Positions 8,496 through 15,459 of a stretch of DNA of 64,000 bases are shown here, piece by piece (position 1 is the stretch's first letter; each line of letters begins with the position of its first letter). The stretch lies in assembly GCF_019038435.1 (NCBI RefSeq), contig NZ_JAGPOX010000001.1, positions 124,001-188,000 on the forward strand. The letters run 5' to 3'. A program made the translations under genes and the position numbers. The notes under the pieces were generated by a model, which saw nothing but the letters and a program-made list of their open reading frames with translations, did no database searches and was not told where the DNA came from. Origin of the DNA: Nocardia alni. Its GTDB lineage: Bacteria > Actinomycetota > Actinomycetes > Mycobacteriales > Mycobacteriaceae.

Positions 8496-9073
8496 TGCGA
8501 TTTCGTCGCCGGACACGGTCACTCCAGCCTAAACAGGTCAGTGTGAAGGTTCGTATGCCGTTCCTCGGCGAGATCGCTGGCACGTGGGAGCCTGTTCATG
8601 CCGAGCGGCGTGCTGCGTGGGAACTGTACGTTGAGCTGATCACCCGCGTGACCGTGGTCGAATTGCAGCCGGACGAGGGCCTCATCCGGGAGGCACTCAC
8701 CAGCATGTACAGCCTGTTTGCCAGTACACGTGAGATCCTCCGAAAGTACGGTCCTGAGGTCGCCCCGCTCGGGCGTGCCGATGCGGTTACTTTCGGCGGC
8801 CTCGCGGTGGGTGTACTCAACGGTGCGCTCCGGCCGTTACTGGCGAAGTGGCATCCCGCTCTCGCGGCATGGGAAGCGAAACGCCCCGACGCCGTCGACC
8901 CGGTGCAACACGAGCGTGACTGGGACCGGCTGCCTGAACTGCGGGCTTCACTGGCGGAGGCACGGACTACTTTGGCGCAGTTGGCCAAGGTATTGGCCGA
9001 CGTCGCCGGAGCTGCCTACTTGTTGCCGCCGGACACACCGGACCCCGAAAAACAAGGGGGGGGGGTCTCCTGA
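8495..9073 (+). CDS. small protein with the TIR-STAND C-terminal-type domain (partner 2)
   Basis: The 192-residue protein follows the previous gene with a TGATG overlap, so the two are translationally coupled. Residues 1-38 are a basic leader followed by VRMPFLGEIAGTWEP. Residues 39-170 are the shared domain (AAWELYVELITRVTV, then SMYSLFASTREILRKYGP, RPLLAKWHPALAAW and HERDWDRLPELRASL). It matches the TIR-STAND C-terminus better than partner 1 does, including the RP-L-WHP core. No enzyme motif, signal peptide or membrane helix is visible, so an adaptor, sensor or inhibitor role is the natural guess. Ten consecutive G residues four codons before the stop make the extreme C-terminus prone to frame slippage. 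Confidence 0.7.
   Translation: MRFRRRTRSLQPKQVSVKVRMPFLGEIAGTWEPVHAERRAAWELYVELITRVTVVELQPDEGLIREALTSMYSLFASTREILRKYGPEVAPLGRADAVTFGGLAVGVLNGALRPLLAKWHPALAAWEAKRPDAVDPVQHERDWDRLPELRASLAEARTTLAQLAKVLADVAGAAYLLPPDTPDPEKQGGGVS
9056..9065 (+). repeat. G10 homopolymer in 3' end of partner-2 gene
   Basis: A run of ten G encodes the Gly-Gly-Gly of the terminal QGGGVS. Adding or losing one base would replace only the last few residues and move the stop by about 10-20 nt. Long G tracts are unusual in these coding sequences and are classic slippage or sequencing-error sites. Confidence 0.8.
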
Positions 9074-9276
9074 GCAGCAGGGTTGAGATATTGGGACGGC
9101 GCTCTTCGACGCCCTCATGGGATCGGGCACGACATGTAGTGCCTCCCGATCGCGAGATGCGGGCGGCTTGACACCACCGGCACCAGCGGGGCATATTCGA
9201 AGCATTCGAACATGTAAGCGTGGCACGGATGCCGTGAGAAGGGGCGCAAGTCCCCCTTCGCCCACAAGAACGATGA
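9074..9276. other. intergenic region with two hairpins, the second tRNA-3'-end-like
   Basis: This 203-bp gap separates convergent genes. Two adjacent hairpins are visible. One is CACGG-ATG-CCGTG at about 9225-9237. The other has an AAGGGG/CCCCTT stem at 9239-9258. The segment 9240-9264 reads like a tRNA T-arm (loop CGCAAGT, keeping C56-R57-A58-N59-T60) plus a 7-nt acceptor strand TTCGCCC and discriminator A, but no matching 5' half (GGGCGAA) was found upstream. It may be a bidirectional terminator, or a tRNA remnant of the sort left by integrative elements. Confidence 0.3.
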
Positions 9277-9615
9277 TCATGACCACATGGCGCTCGGGCA
9301 ACCCAGATCCAGGAGTGTGACGCGTTCCGCGCGAGTGGCGGCGGCGCGAAGCTTCAGGGTTATCTCGCACAGCCGCACCGGGCCGGTGAAGTGCTCGAGC
9401 AGTACGCCGTCGTAGTCGTGCATCTCGTATCGGTGCCGGCACCAGCCGTTCGGATACGGATCGAGTTCGCGATCGATGCGGACGGCGAGTTCGCGCAGTG
9501 CGGCGGCCACTTGCGCCGGGGATCCCATATTGCCGATACGCCACCAGGGCGCATAAAAGTCGCCCGCGCGGGAAACCTCGACGGTATACGTTATCTGCTC
9601 CTGCGATCCGATCAC
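9277..9615 (-). CDS. small hypothetical protein
   Basis: The 112-residue protein is of no family I recognise. The core is well structured (ITYTVEVSRAGDFYAPWWRI, ELAVRIDRELDPYPNGW, YEMHDYDGVLLEHF), rich in aromatic and charged residues and without signal peptide or membrane segment. The GTG start at 9615 is chosen because upstream codons in the same frame are low-complexity and not protein-like. It runs toward the TIR-associated genes, and its 5' end faces the mycolyltransferase promoter 150 bp away. It may be cargo of the defence island or simply a genus-specific protein. Confidence 0.55.
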   Translation of the reverse strand: MIGSQEQITYTVEVSRAGDFYAPWWRIGNMGSPAQVAAALRELAVRIDRELDPYPNGWCRHRYEMHDYDGVLLEHFTGPVRLCEITLKLRAAATRAERVTLLDLGCPSAMWS

Positions 9616-9769
9616 GGGCTCAGCATGCCAGAAAAGTCCGGGTCGCCGTCGTTTCAATGCGTATCGGAATGGGTGTGTCGGCGTGGTGGACGGCCTTTTT
9701 ACGGTAATCCCCGACCGAATGCCGTGTCGTTGCGCACCGGCGAGAAAATTCGGTGTTAAAAGCTTGAGT

Positions 9770-10834
9770 ATGAAAAGGGGTGTAATTACAGGCGCTCTCG
9801 AATCGCGCCATATACGGTCCGTAGCCATGCTCACGGCCGCCGCCATATTCGGTTGTACGGCCTTCGCCGGAACGGTCGCCACAGCCGGTCCGATCCCCTC
9901 GAGGATCGCCACCGATGCCGTGTCCGAAGACGGGTCACGGATCGAGGGAGTCGAGAAGATCGATGACCGGAATATCCGTATCAACGTGTACTCCGCGGCG
10001 ATGAACCATGTCTATCCCGTGGAGGTCGAACGGCCGGCGGATACCTCCGATCCGCGTCCGAGTCTGTATCTGCTCAACGGCGCCGGCGGCGGTCAGGACG
10101 GAGCCTCCTGGGACGAGCAGAGCGACGCGCGGAAGTTCATGGCGGACAAGGACGTCAACCTCATCACCCCGATCGGTGGCAAATTCAGCTACTACACGGA
10201 CTGGAACAGGGACGATCCGGTACTCGGCCGGAACAGGTGGCGGACCTACCTGACCGAGGAATTGCCGCCGCTGATGAACAGGGCGCTGCGCACGAACGGT
10301 GTCAATGCCATCGCCGGCATCTCCACCTCCGCGACCACCGTGCTGGACCTGCCGATCGCCAAGCCCGGTCTGTACCGGGCGGCGGCCGCCTACAGCGGCT
10401 GTGCGCAGACCAGCGATCCGATCGGGTCCAGGTTCGTGAAGGTCGCGGTGGCATGGGGTGGCGGCAACGCCGACAACATGTGGGGCCCGGCCGACTCGCC
10501 CGAATGGGCGGCAAACGATCCGTACCTGCACGCCGACAAGCTGCGGGGGCTCGGCCTCTATCTGTCTTCGGGCAACGGCCTGCCGGGTAGATACGACACG
10601 CTGAACGGGTCGCATGCGCTGCCCGGTGTGAGTGGTCTCGCCGATCAGGTATTCATCGGTGGCCTCATCGAATCGGCCACCAACTACTGCACCCGGAACC
10701 TGGTGGCCAAACTCGGCCGCCTGGGTATTCCGGTGACCTATCATCCGGCGGCGGGCACGCATTCCTGGGGCTATTGGCAGGACGAGTTGAAACGTTCGTG
10801 GCCGGTGCTCGCGCACGGCTTGGGCCTGACATAA
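9770..10834 (+). CDS. secreted mycolyltransferase (antigen 85/esterase family)
   Basis: The 354-residue alpha/beta hydrolase is of the antigen 85 type, which transfers mycolic acids between trehalose mycolates and to arabinogalactan in the cell envelope. A signal peptide occupies about residues 1-40. The nucleophile is Ser185 in GISTSATTV, and the catalytic histidine is His331 in the highly diagnostic GTHSWGYW. The oxyanion-side segment PSLYLLNGAGGG is also present. The ATG at 9770 is preferred over longer options because it begins directly before the basic n-region of the signal peptide. The stop is followed at once by a strong terminator hairpin shared with the converging small-peptide gene. 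No partner domain or LGFP repeat is attached. Confidence 0.9.
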   Translation: MKRGVITGALESRHIRSVAMLTAAAIFGCTAFAGTVATAGPIPSRIATDAVSEDGSRIEGVEKIDDRNIRINVYSAAMNHVYPVEVERPADTSDPRPSLYLLNGAGGGQDGASWDEQSDARKFMADKDVNLITPIGGKFSYYTDWNRDDPVLGRNRWRTYLTEELPPLMNRALRTNGVNAIAGISTSATTVLDLPIAKPGLYRAAAAYSGCAQTSDPIGSRFVKVAVAWGGGNADNMWGPADSPEWAANDPYLHADKLRGLGLYLSSGNGLPGRYDTLNGSHALPGVSGLADQVFIGGLIESATNYCTRNLVAKLGRLGIPVTYHPAAGTHSWGYWQDELKRSWPVLAHGLGLT

Positions 10835-10876
10835 AAATACGGGCCGGACGCTTCGCTCAGCGTCCGGCCCGTATTT
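10835..10876. terminator. bidirectional terminator
   Basis: A perfect 17-bp stem (10835-10851 with 10860-10876, arm beginning AAATACGGGCCGG) encloses an 8-nt loop. A/T tails on both sides let it serve the mycolyltransferase gene and the converging peptide gene. Confidence 0.9.
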
Positions 10877-10888
10877 CGTCCGCAGCGA

Positions 10889-10975
10889 CTAGAGCACTGC
10901 GATGATGATGCCAGCGATCGTCGCCGTGGCTATGACGGCCAGGCCGATTGCACTTCCAACGCCGGGGAGCAGCAT
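10889..10975 (-). CDS. 28-residue hydrophobic peptide, copy A
   Basis: The 28-codon frame begins MLLPGVGSAIGLAV and ends TIAGIIIAVL. It is a single Gly/Ala/Ile-rich transmembrane-length segment with no charged residue. A strong Shine-Dalgarno sequence AGGAGG lies 4-5 nt before the ATG, and a strong terminator begins 12 nt after the stop, so it looks like a complete small gene. A paralogue with the same layout lies 182 bp upstream (11071-11157). No family is recognised. Membrane toxin, signalling peptide and envelope micro-protein are all open possibilities. Confidence 0.7.
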   Translation of the reverse strand: MLLPGVGSAIGLAVIATATIAGIIIAVL

Positions 10976-11019
10976 TCATCCTCCTGATAGTGTTTTTTTC
11001 GAGCATGAAGCTGAAATAC

Positions 11020-11053
11020 GGGCCGGGCTCTCGCACGAAGAGAACCCGGCCCG
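11020..11053 (-). terminator. terminator of peptide copy B
   Basis: An 8-bp GGGCCGGG/CCCGGCCC stem plus a 4-bp inner CTCT/AGAG stem is separated by a 2-nt bulge, around a 7-nt loop. Its flank AAATACGGGCCGG matches the terminator at 10835-10876, showing that the terminator was duplicated together with the peptide gene. Confidence 0.75.
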
Positions 11054-11070
11054 CATTCGTTATTGCATCG

Positions 11071-11157
11071 TCAGATCACGGCGATGATGATGCCCGCGAT
11101 CACACCGAGAGCGGCGACGGCCAGACCAGCGGCACTGCCAACAACTGGCAGAAGCAT
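11071..11157 (-). CDS. 28-residue hydrophobic peptide, copy B
   Basis: The 28-codon frame begins MLLPVVGSAAGLAV and ends VIAGIIIAVI. It has the same length as copy A, and about two thirds of positions are identical. The AGGAGG Shine-Dalgarno sequence is 5-6 nt before the ATG. Substitutions between the copies keep the reading frame and hydrophobicity, which argues for selection on the protein. It precedes copy A on the same strand but has its own terminator, so the two are probably separate transcription units. The upstream 150 bp toward the hemophore-like gene contain no other coding signal. Confidence 0.7.
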   Translation of the reverse strand: MLLPVVGSAAGLAVAALGVIAGIIIAVI

Positions 11158-11304
11158 TGTTCCTCCTGTGATGTTCTGAGTGTTTGACTAGCAGCAGCGA
11201 TCATGCCAAGCAACATGGTGTTGCAGATGATCCGTCGCGGCGTGTCGGAAAATTTCTGGCAATCCTCTCGATTCTGGACAATTGCCCGAAATAAGAATGC
11301 GCTG

Positions 11305-11715
11305 TCAGGAGGTCGATCCGTAGTTGTGGCAGGTGTCGACAACCTTGCGCAGCTCGGTGTCGGCCTTCGGATTCACGGCTCCGGCGCCTTGCTGATCGCC
11401 GGTTGCCGCGCCCAGGCGCAGACGCTTCTCGGCGAGTGGGCCGAACATCGCCTGACGCTTGTCCGCCGGCTGGTTGAACGTGAACCGCAGCACCGACTTC
11501 TGCAGGGGAGAGGCGTCGAGCCGGGCGGCCGCGTCGGGCGCCGCGTCGTGCAGGGCGGCGTCGATCTGAGAGAAAGAGCAGGTGGATACCAGTAGTGGCA
11601 GCACATCATCCATCACATCGGCGGAGGCGGATCCCGCCCCGATCAATACGGTGCCCGCAGCGAACCCGCCGATCGCGACTGCGGCGATCGCGGACCGGGC
11701 ATTGACCAACCTCAT
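11305..11715 (-). CDS. hemophore-related secreted protein (MHB-like)
   Basis: The 136-residue exported protein has a signal peptide (residues 1-32, cleavage near ASA-D). It is followed by a short all-helical domain with two cysteines (TCSFSQIDAALHD near residue 45 and TCHNYG near residue 128). The segment LDASPLQKSVLRFTF resembles the mycobacterial haem-binding (MHB/Rv0203-like) fold, whose members are annotated as hemophore-related proteins in Nocardia. It would act outside the membrane, possibly binding haem. No haem ligand can be assigned by eye, and no convincing iron box was seen upstream. Confidence 0.7.
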   Translation of the reverse strand: MRLVNARSAIAAVAIGGFAAGTVLIGAGSASADVMDDVLPLLVSTCSFSQIDAALHDAAPDAAARLDASPLQKSVLRFTFNQPADKRQAMFGPLAEKRLRLGAATGDQQGAGAVNPKADTELRKVVDTCHNYGSTS

Positions 11716-12150
11716 GAATCCATCCTTCTAATAGTTCGACAGATTGCTTCGGGCTCAGACCGCGAAGATGGTAGTCGAGGTGGTCGGAAGAACCCGGTAA
11801 CCAGCCGGTGGAGAATCGGTGGCCGTGATCGTTCGGTCGTATGCCCGCGGCGAAATCTATTGCGGTATCACGAGATGATGAAGATCTTGGGCATCCGATC
11901 AGCAAACCTAATATTCAGCTTATCGAGGAGAGCGCCGGTCGACGCGGCGGTTCGTCTCGGACGGGTGTGGAGCAGGCCGTTTTTCCGGAATGAGCTGCTG
12001 TATATGGGGTCCATTTCTGTCGACGGAACTCGGTGTGTTGTCCACCGACTCGGCAGATGACTCTGGCAAGGTCGTGTTTCGCTTGGCTGAACTGTCTTCG
12101 GCTTCCCGATCCGGCCGCAGATGTGGATCGTTCGCTGAGGAGGCGATTCG
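11716..12150. other. intergenic region without recognised gene
   Basis: This 435-bp divergent region holds the upstream sequences of the hemophore-like gene (minus) and the serine protease gene (plus). The base composition is lower in GC than the flanking genes. Short frames here are not protein-like, and no hairpin or tRNA was seen. Confidence 0.6.
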
Positions 12151-13620
12151 ATGGAGTTCGGAATCAGCGCGCGGCGAGTGACTCTCGGCTGCTGTGCGGT
12201 ACTGGTGGTGGCCGGGACGGTAGCCGATCCGGCCGCGGCGGCCCCGCAGTCCGGCGGGCCCGCGTTACCGCCGGGGTTGGTGGAGGCGGTGCAGCGCGAC
12301 CTGGGTATCGACGCCGACGACTATCTCGCGCGCTCGACGACCGCACAGCGGCTGGCCGAGTTCGGCGACGTGGCCCGTCGTGCCTACCCGGCGATCTTCG
12401 CGGGCGTGCGGATGGACGGTATCCGGCCGGTCGTCTCCCTCGTCGACGGCGAGGACGCCGACGACGCGCGTGCGGCCGCGGATCAGGCCGGATTCACGGT
12501 GGAGACCGTGACCGAGAGCGAGGCCGCGCTCGATGGCCGGCGCGCCGCGTTCGAGCACTGGCTGGCCGGTCAGAACGCCTCGGTGACCGACTCGATCGTC
12601 GGTTATGGCATCGATGAGGCTCATGACAGCCTCGAGGTGACCGTGGCGAAGGATATTCGGGTGCCCGCCGATGTGGGGCCGGTCCGGTCGGTGTCGGCGG
12701 TCATGCCCGAGGCCCGGCCCGACGGCAACCCCGCCACCGCACAGGTGATCGCGGACGTCGGTCCCGACGATGACGATGTCGTCGGCGGCGAGCCGTTCGC
12801 CATCGAACTCGCGGGTCGGACGCACAAGTGCTCGTTCGGGTTCAACGGGACGGACGCGGACGGCCACACGGTCAACATCACCGCCGGGCATTGCGATCCC
12901 AACAATCTCGTCGAACCCGCCGCCAAGACCAAGCAGGCCCCGCGGGTCTACGAGGGCGCCGGTGGGCGGCGCGGTCGGGAACTCGGTCGTTTCGAGTTCT
13001 CCGAGCTGGGGCCGCACGACTATTCGATCGTGCGCGTAGATGACTCGGTCGCTTCCCGATTCCAGAACAACCTCGTGTCGACCCGGCGGTTGGCGTCACC
13101 GGCGCCCGCGGCCGGCAGTAGCGGCATACGGCCGCCCGCGGGCAGCAGTGGTACACGGCCGCTGGCGGGCAGTAGTGGTTTACGATCGTCCTCCGCCGCC
13201 ACGACGTCGAGCGCTCCCGCTGTCGATACCACCGGCAAGGATGCCGACCAGGACCTGTTGCGGATCGATGGGGTCGCGAAACCGGTTGTCGGACAGCCGG
13301 TCTGCAAATCCGGGTTCAGGTCCGGCTACTCCTGCGGGACCGTCCTGACCGTGGGCCAGAAGGGCTTCCTGCGCGGAGTGCCGGGCCATGGCACAGACGT
13401 CGTCACGGTCCAGGACATGTTCTACACCGATGTGTGCGCCCAGCGGGGAGACAGCGGGGGGCCGATCTTCGCGGGCACCAAGGCGCTCGGCGTCAACAGC
13501 GCGATCATCAACTACTCCACCCCGCTCGACCAGGGGTGTGGCCACCTACCGGTGCTGCTGGGACAACCGCTCAGCAGCGTGCTCGACGACCATCCGGGTC
13601 TGATCATCCGCACCGAATGA
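12151..13620 (+). CDS. secreted S1-family serine protease (alpha-lytic protease-like)
   Basis: The 489-residue preproprotease has a signal peptide in residues 1-31. A pro-region of roughly 190 residues follows (repeated acidic VDGEDADDARAAADQAGF-type segments, as in alpha-lytic protease propeptides). The chymotrypsin-fold catalytic domain has the triad His247 (ITAGHC), Asp290 (PHDYSIV) and Ser435 (RGDSGGP), so it should be active. Cysteine pairs lie next to the triad, as in the family. An unusual Ser/Gly/Arg-rich insertion of about 70 residues containing three 9-residue repeats splits the two halves of the catalytic domain. The gene is preceded by GAGGAGGCGATTCG and ATG 12151. Confidence 0.85.
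   Translation: MEFGISARRVTLGCCAVLVVAGTVADPAAAAPQSGGPALPPGLVEAVQRDLGIDADDYLARSTTAQRLAEFGDVARRAYPAIFAGVRMDGIRPVVSLVDGEDADDARAAADQAGFTVETVTESEAALDGRRAAFEHWLAGQNASVTDSIVGYGIDEAHDSLEVTVAKDIRVPADVGPVRSVSAVMPEARPDGNPATAQVIADVGPDDDDVVGGEPFAIELAGRTHKCSFGFNGTDADGHTVNITAGHCDPNNLVEPAAKTKQAPRVYEGAGGRRGRELGRFEFSELGPHDYSIVRVDDSVASRFQNNLVSTRRLASPAPAAGSSGIRPPAGSSGTRPLAGSSGLRSSSAATTSSAPAVDTTGKDADQDLLRIDGVAKPVVGQPVCKSGFRSGYSCGTVLTVGQKGFLRGVPGHGTDVVTVQDMFYTDVCAQRGDSGGPIFAGTKALGVNSAIINYSTPLDQGCGHLPVLLGQPLSSVLDDHPGLIIRTE
13108..13188 (+). repeat. three tandem 27-nt repeats inside the protease gene
   Basis: Units 13108-13134, 13135-13161 and 13162-13188 encode AAGSSGIRP, PAGSSGTRP and LAGSSGLRS. The units are in frame and lie in a linker between the Asp and Ser halves of the catalytic domain. 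Confidence 0.85.
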
Positions 13621-13631
13621 GCGGCGCCCGA

Positions 13632-13940
13632 TCACACATCCACGGTCGAATGGCTGAGGTCCTCGGCCAGTCGTAGCTTGTCCGCGACCGCGATCAACAG
13701 CGTCTGAGAGCCGTCCGAGAGCCCCACCGCCGTGCGAACGAGCCTGCGCAGCCTCGGATCCGACACCCGGCCGACCAATCCGCAGTCATCGATCCCGCCG
13801 TCCATACCGTGCAGGAAATACGGATCCACCTCGAACTCCAGGGCCAACGCGTTGATGACCGCGGTGGACGGATTCGTGCGGCGTCCCGATCGCAGCTGAG
13901 ACAGGTATGGCGGAGAGATACGGCACCCGGTGGCGACCAT
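13632..13940 (-). pseudogene. XRE-family regulator, N-terminally truncated
   Basis: The readable protein from ATG 13940 (102 residues) contains the recognition part of a helix-turn-helix (ISPPYLSQLRSGRRTNPS) and the following FEVDPYFLHG, as in EspR-like actinobacterial XRE regulators. Family-like sequence continues upstream in the same frame (WERKHGRPLSYDEVTER, corresponding to the first helices) for 25 codons, up to the TGA that ends the enoyl-CoA hydratase gene. No ATG, GTG or TTG lies in that stretch. Either the gene has lost its true N-terminus and start, or it begins at the internal ATG as a clipped domain. DNA binding may therefore be impaired. Confidence 0.6.
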
Positions 13941-14015
13941 TCGCTCCGTGACTTCGTCGTAGCTCAGCGGGCGGCCGTGTTTTCGCTCCCACCCCTGGAC
14001 CTCTCGGGATACGGC

Positions 14016-14735
14016 TCAGTTCGTCGGCTGCAGTTCGAATTCGTTGTAACCGGCCACGGGTGTGCGCAGTTGGGCAACGACATCGCCGTACATCTGGTGT
14101 TTGATGTCCGCCAGGGCCTGCCCCCGGGTATGTGCGATCTGTGCGACGACGTCCACGGCCGCGCCGAGTATGTCGTGCTCGGACGCGAGTTCGTCGACCA
14201 GCCCCCGGGTCAGCGCCTCCGAACCCCGGTATCGCCGACCGGTGACCAGAGCCTCGTGAGCGGCGCGCGAGGGCAGTCGTGAGGTTGCCAAGGCCACCGT
14301 GCCGGGGGCGTAGGCCGCGCCGAGCGTGATGCCCGGTAAGCAGAAGTATCCGCGGTCCTCGCGCATGATGATCCGGTCGTGCGCGATCGCCAGGAAGGCG
14401 CCCGCGCCGAATGCGTGCCCCTGGACGGCGGCGACGGTCGGCACCGGGGATGTCAGTATCCGGGCGAACAACCGCTGGATCTGGCTGAGATAGGTGTCGG
14501 CTTCGCGCGGATGCCGGGTGACCCAGCTCAAATCGGCGCCGGTCGAATAGAACTTGCCCGCGCCGACGGTCACCAGGGCGCGCGGACCGCACCCGGCCTC
14601 GACCTCGTCGAGCAACCCGTGCAAGCGGGTCATCCACTCGGGATGGAATCGATGTTCGGGATCGCTGTCGGCGGTGAGCAGGGCATCACCCAGATGAAGG
14701 ATCGCGACGTCGCCCTCGTAGTCCAAGTGTGGCAC
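14016..14735 (-). CDS. enoyl-CoA hydratase/isomerase family protein
   Basis: The 239-residue crotonase-fold protein has the typical acyl-CoA-binding and oxyanion segments GKFYSTGADLSW (about residue 60) and VQGHAFGAGAFLAIAHD (about 105). The hydratase glutamates are not clearly present: the second catalytic position falls in LPGITLGA, where a Glu is often replaced. An isomerase or other crotonase activity is therefore as likely as hydration. It acts in fatty-acid or related CoA-ester metabolism in the cytosol. Its TGA is followed in the same frame by the remnant N-terminus of the XRE gene. Confidence 0.8.
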   Translation of the reverse strand: MPHLDYEGDVAILHLGDALLTADSDPEHRFHPEWMTRLHGLLDEVEAGCGPRALVTVGAGKFYSTGADLSWVTRHPREADTYLSQIQRLFARILTSPVPTVAAVQGHAFGAGAFLAIAHDRIIMREDRGYFCLPGITLGAAYAPGTVALATSRLPSRAAHEALVTGRRYRGSEALTRGLVDELASEHDILGAAVDVVAQIAHTRGQALADIKHQMYGDVVAQLRTPVAGYNEFELQPTN

Positions 14736-14950
14736 GGTGTGAACGCTACAGGGTTGCTGTCACCACGGTCCTGTCTTGCCGGAAGCGCGGGTTCGTGTCA
14801 CCTCTCACCCTTGCTCGGCCTGTGGCGCGGAGAGCTGTACAACGTCAGTGCCTCACGTCCGCTTCGTCCGTAATCGGAGCTTCTGTAGTCTGAGCGGATA
14901 ACTAACAGTTTGCTGAATAAGCAGGAGCTCGTACGGGACAGGGGCTATCG

Positions 14951-15364
14951 ATGCCACGCATGCTCGCGGTCGTGCTCGCGGCCTCCGCTGTATGGATATG
15001 CGCCGGTCCGGCTATCGCCGAGGACCTGATGGACGACGGTATCGTCACACCGGCCGGCCTGGCCATGTCGGCCGTCCGGGACGGCGCCAGACTCGCGGCG
15101 CTCACGATCGTGCCGCTGCCGCAGTTTCCGTCGTTCGACAAGATCGTCACGCGCGAGAGCGGCTGGAATATCTTCGCCACCAACCCGGTCAGCGGGGCTT
15201 ACGGTATCGGCCAGGCGCTTCCGCCGGAAAAGATGGCCACGCACGGGCCGGACTGGCGGTTCAACCCGATGACCCAGATCCGGTGGACCTACGACTATAT
15301 GAACGAGCGCTACGGCAGCCCCGATCGGGCGTGGCAGTTCTGGCAGGCGCATCACTGGTACTGA
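14951..15364 (+). CDS. small secreted lytic transglycosylase-like protein
   Basis: The 137-residue protein has an N-terminal signal peptide (residues 1-23, ending IAE). A C-terminal transglycosylase domain of about 75 residues follows, of the type found in aggregation-promoting factors. It shows IVTRESGWNIFATNP with the likely catalytic Glu, AYGIGQALPPEKM, and the closing YGSPDRAWQFWQAHHWY. It should cleave peptidoglycan glycan strands outside the cell. There are no cell-wall-anchoring repeats. It precedes a secreted beta-propeller gene on the same strand by 95 bp. Confidence 0.85.
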   Translation: MPRMLAVVLAASAVWICAGPAIAEDLMDDGIVTPAGLAMSAVRDGARLAALTIVPLPQFPSFDKIVTRESGWNIFATNPVSGAYGIGQALPPEKMATHGPDWRFNPMTQIRWTYDYMNERYGSPDRAWQFWQAHHWY

Positions 15365-15459
15365 GGTCGGGTAGTCTGCGTCGGGCTACGGCACGATCAC
15401 GGCCGGACAGCCGAGCGCCGGCGAGGTGGAGTCGTGAGTAGAACGGGCAGGTACACCGC

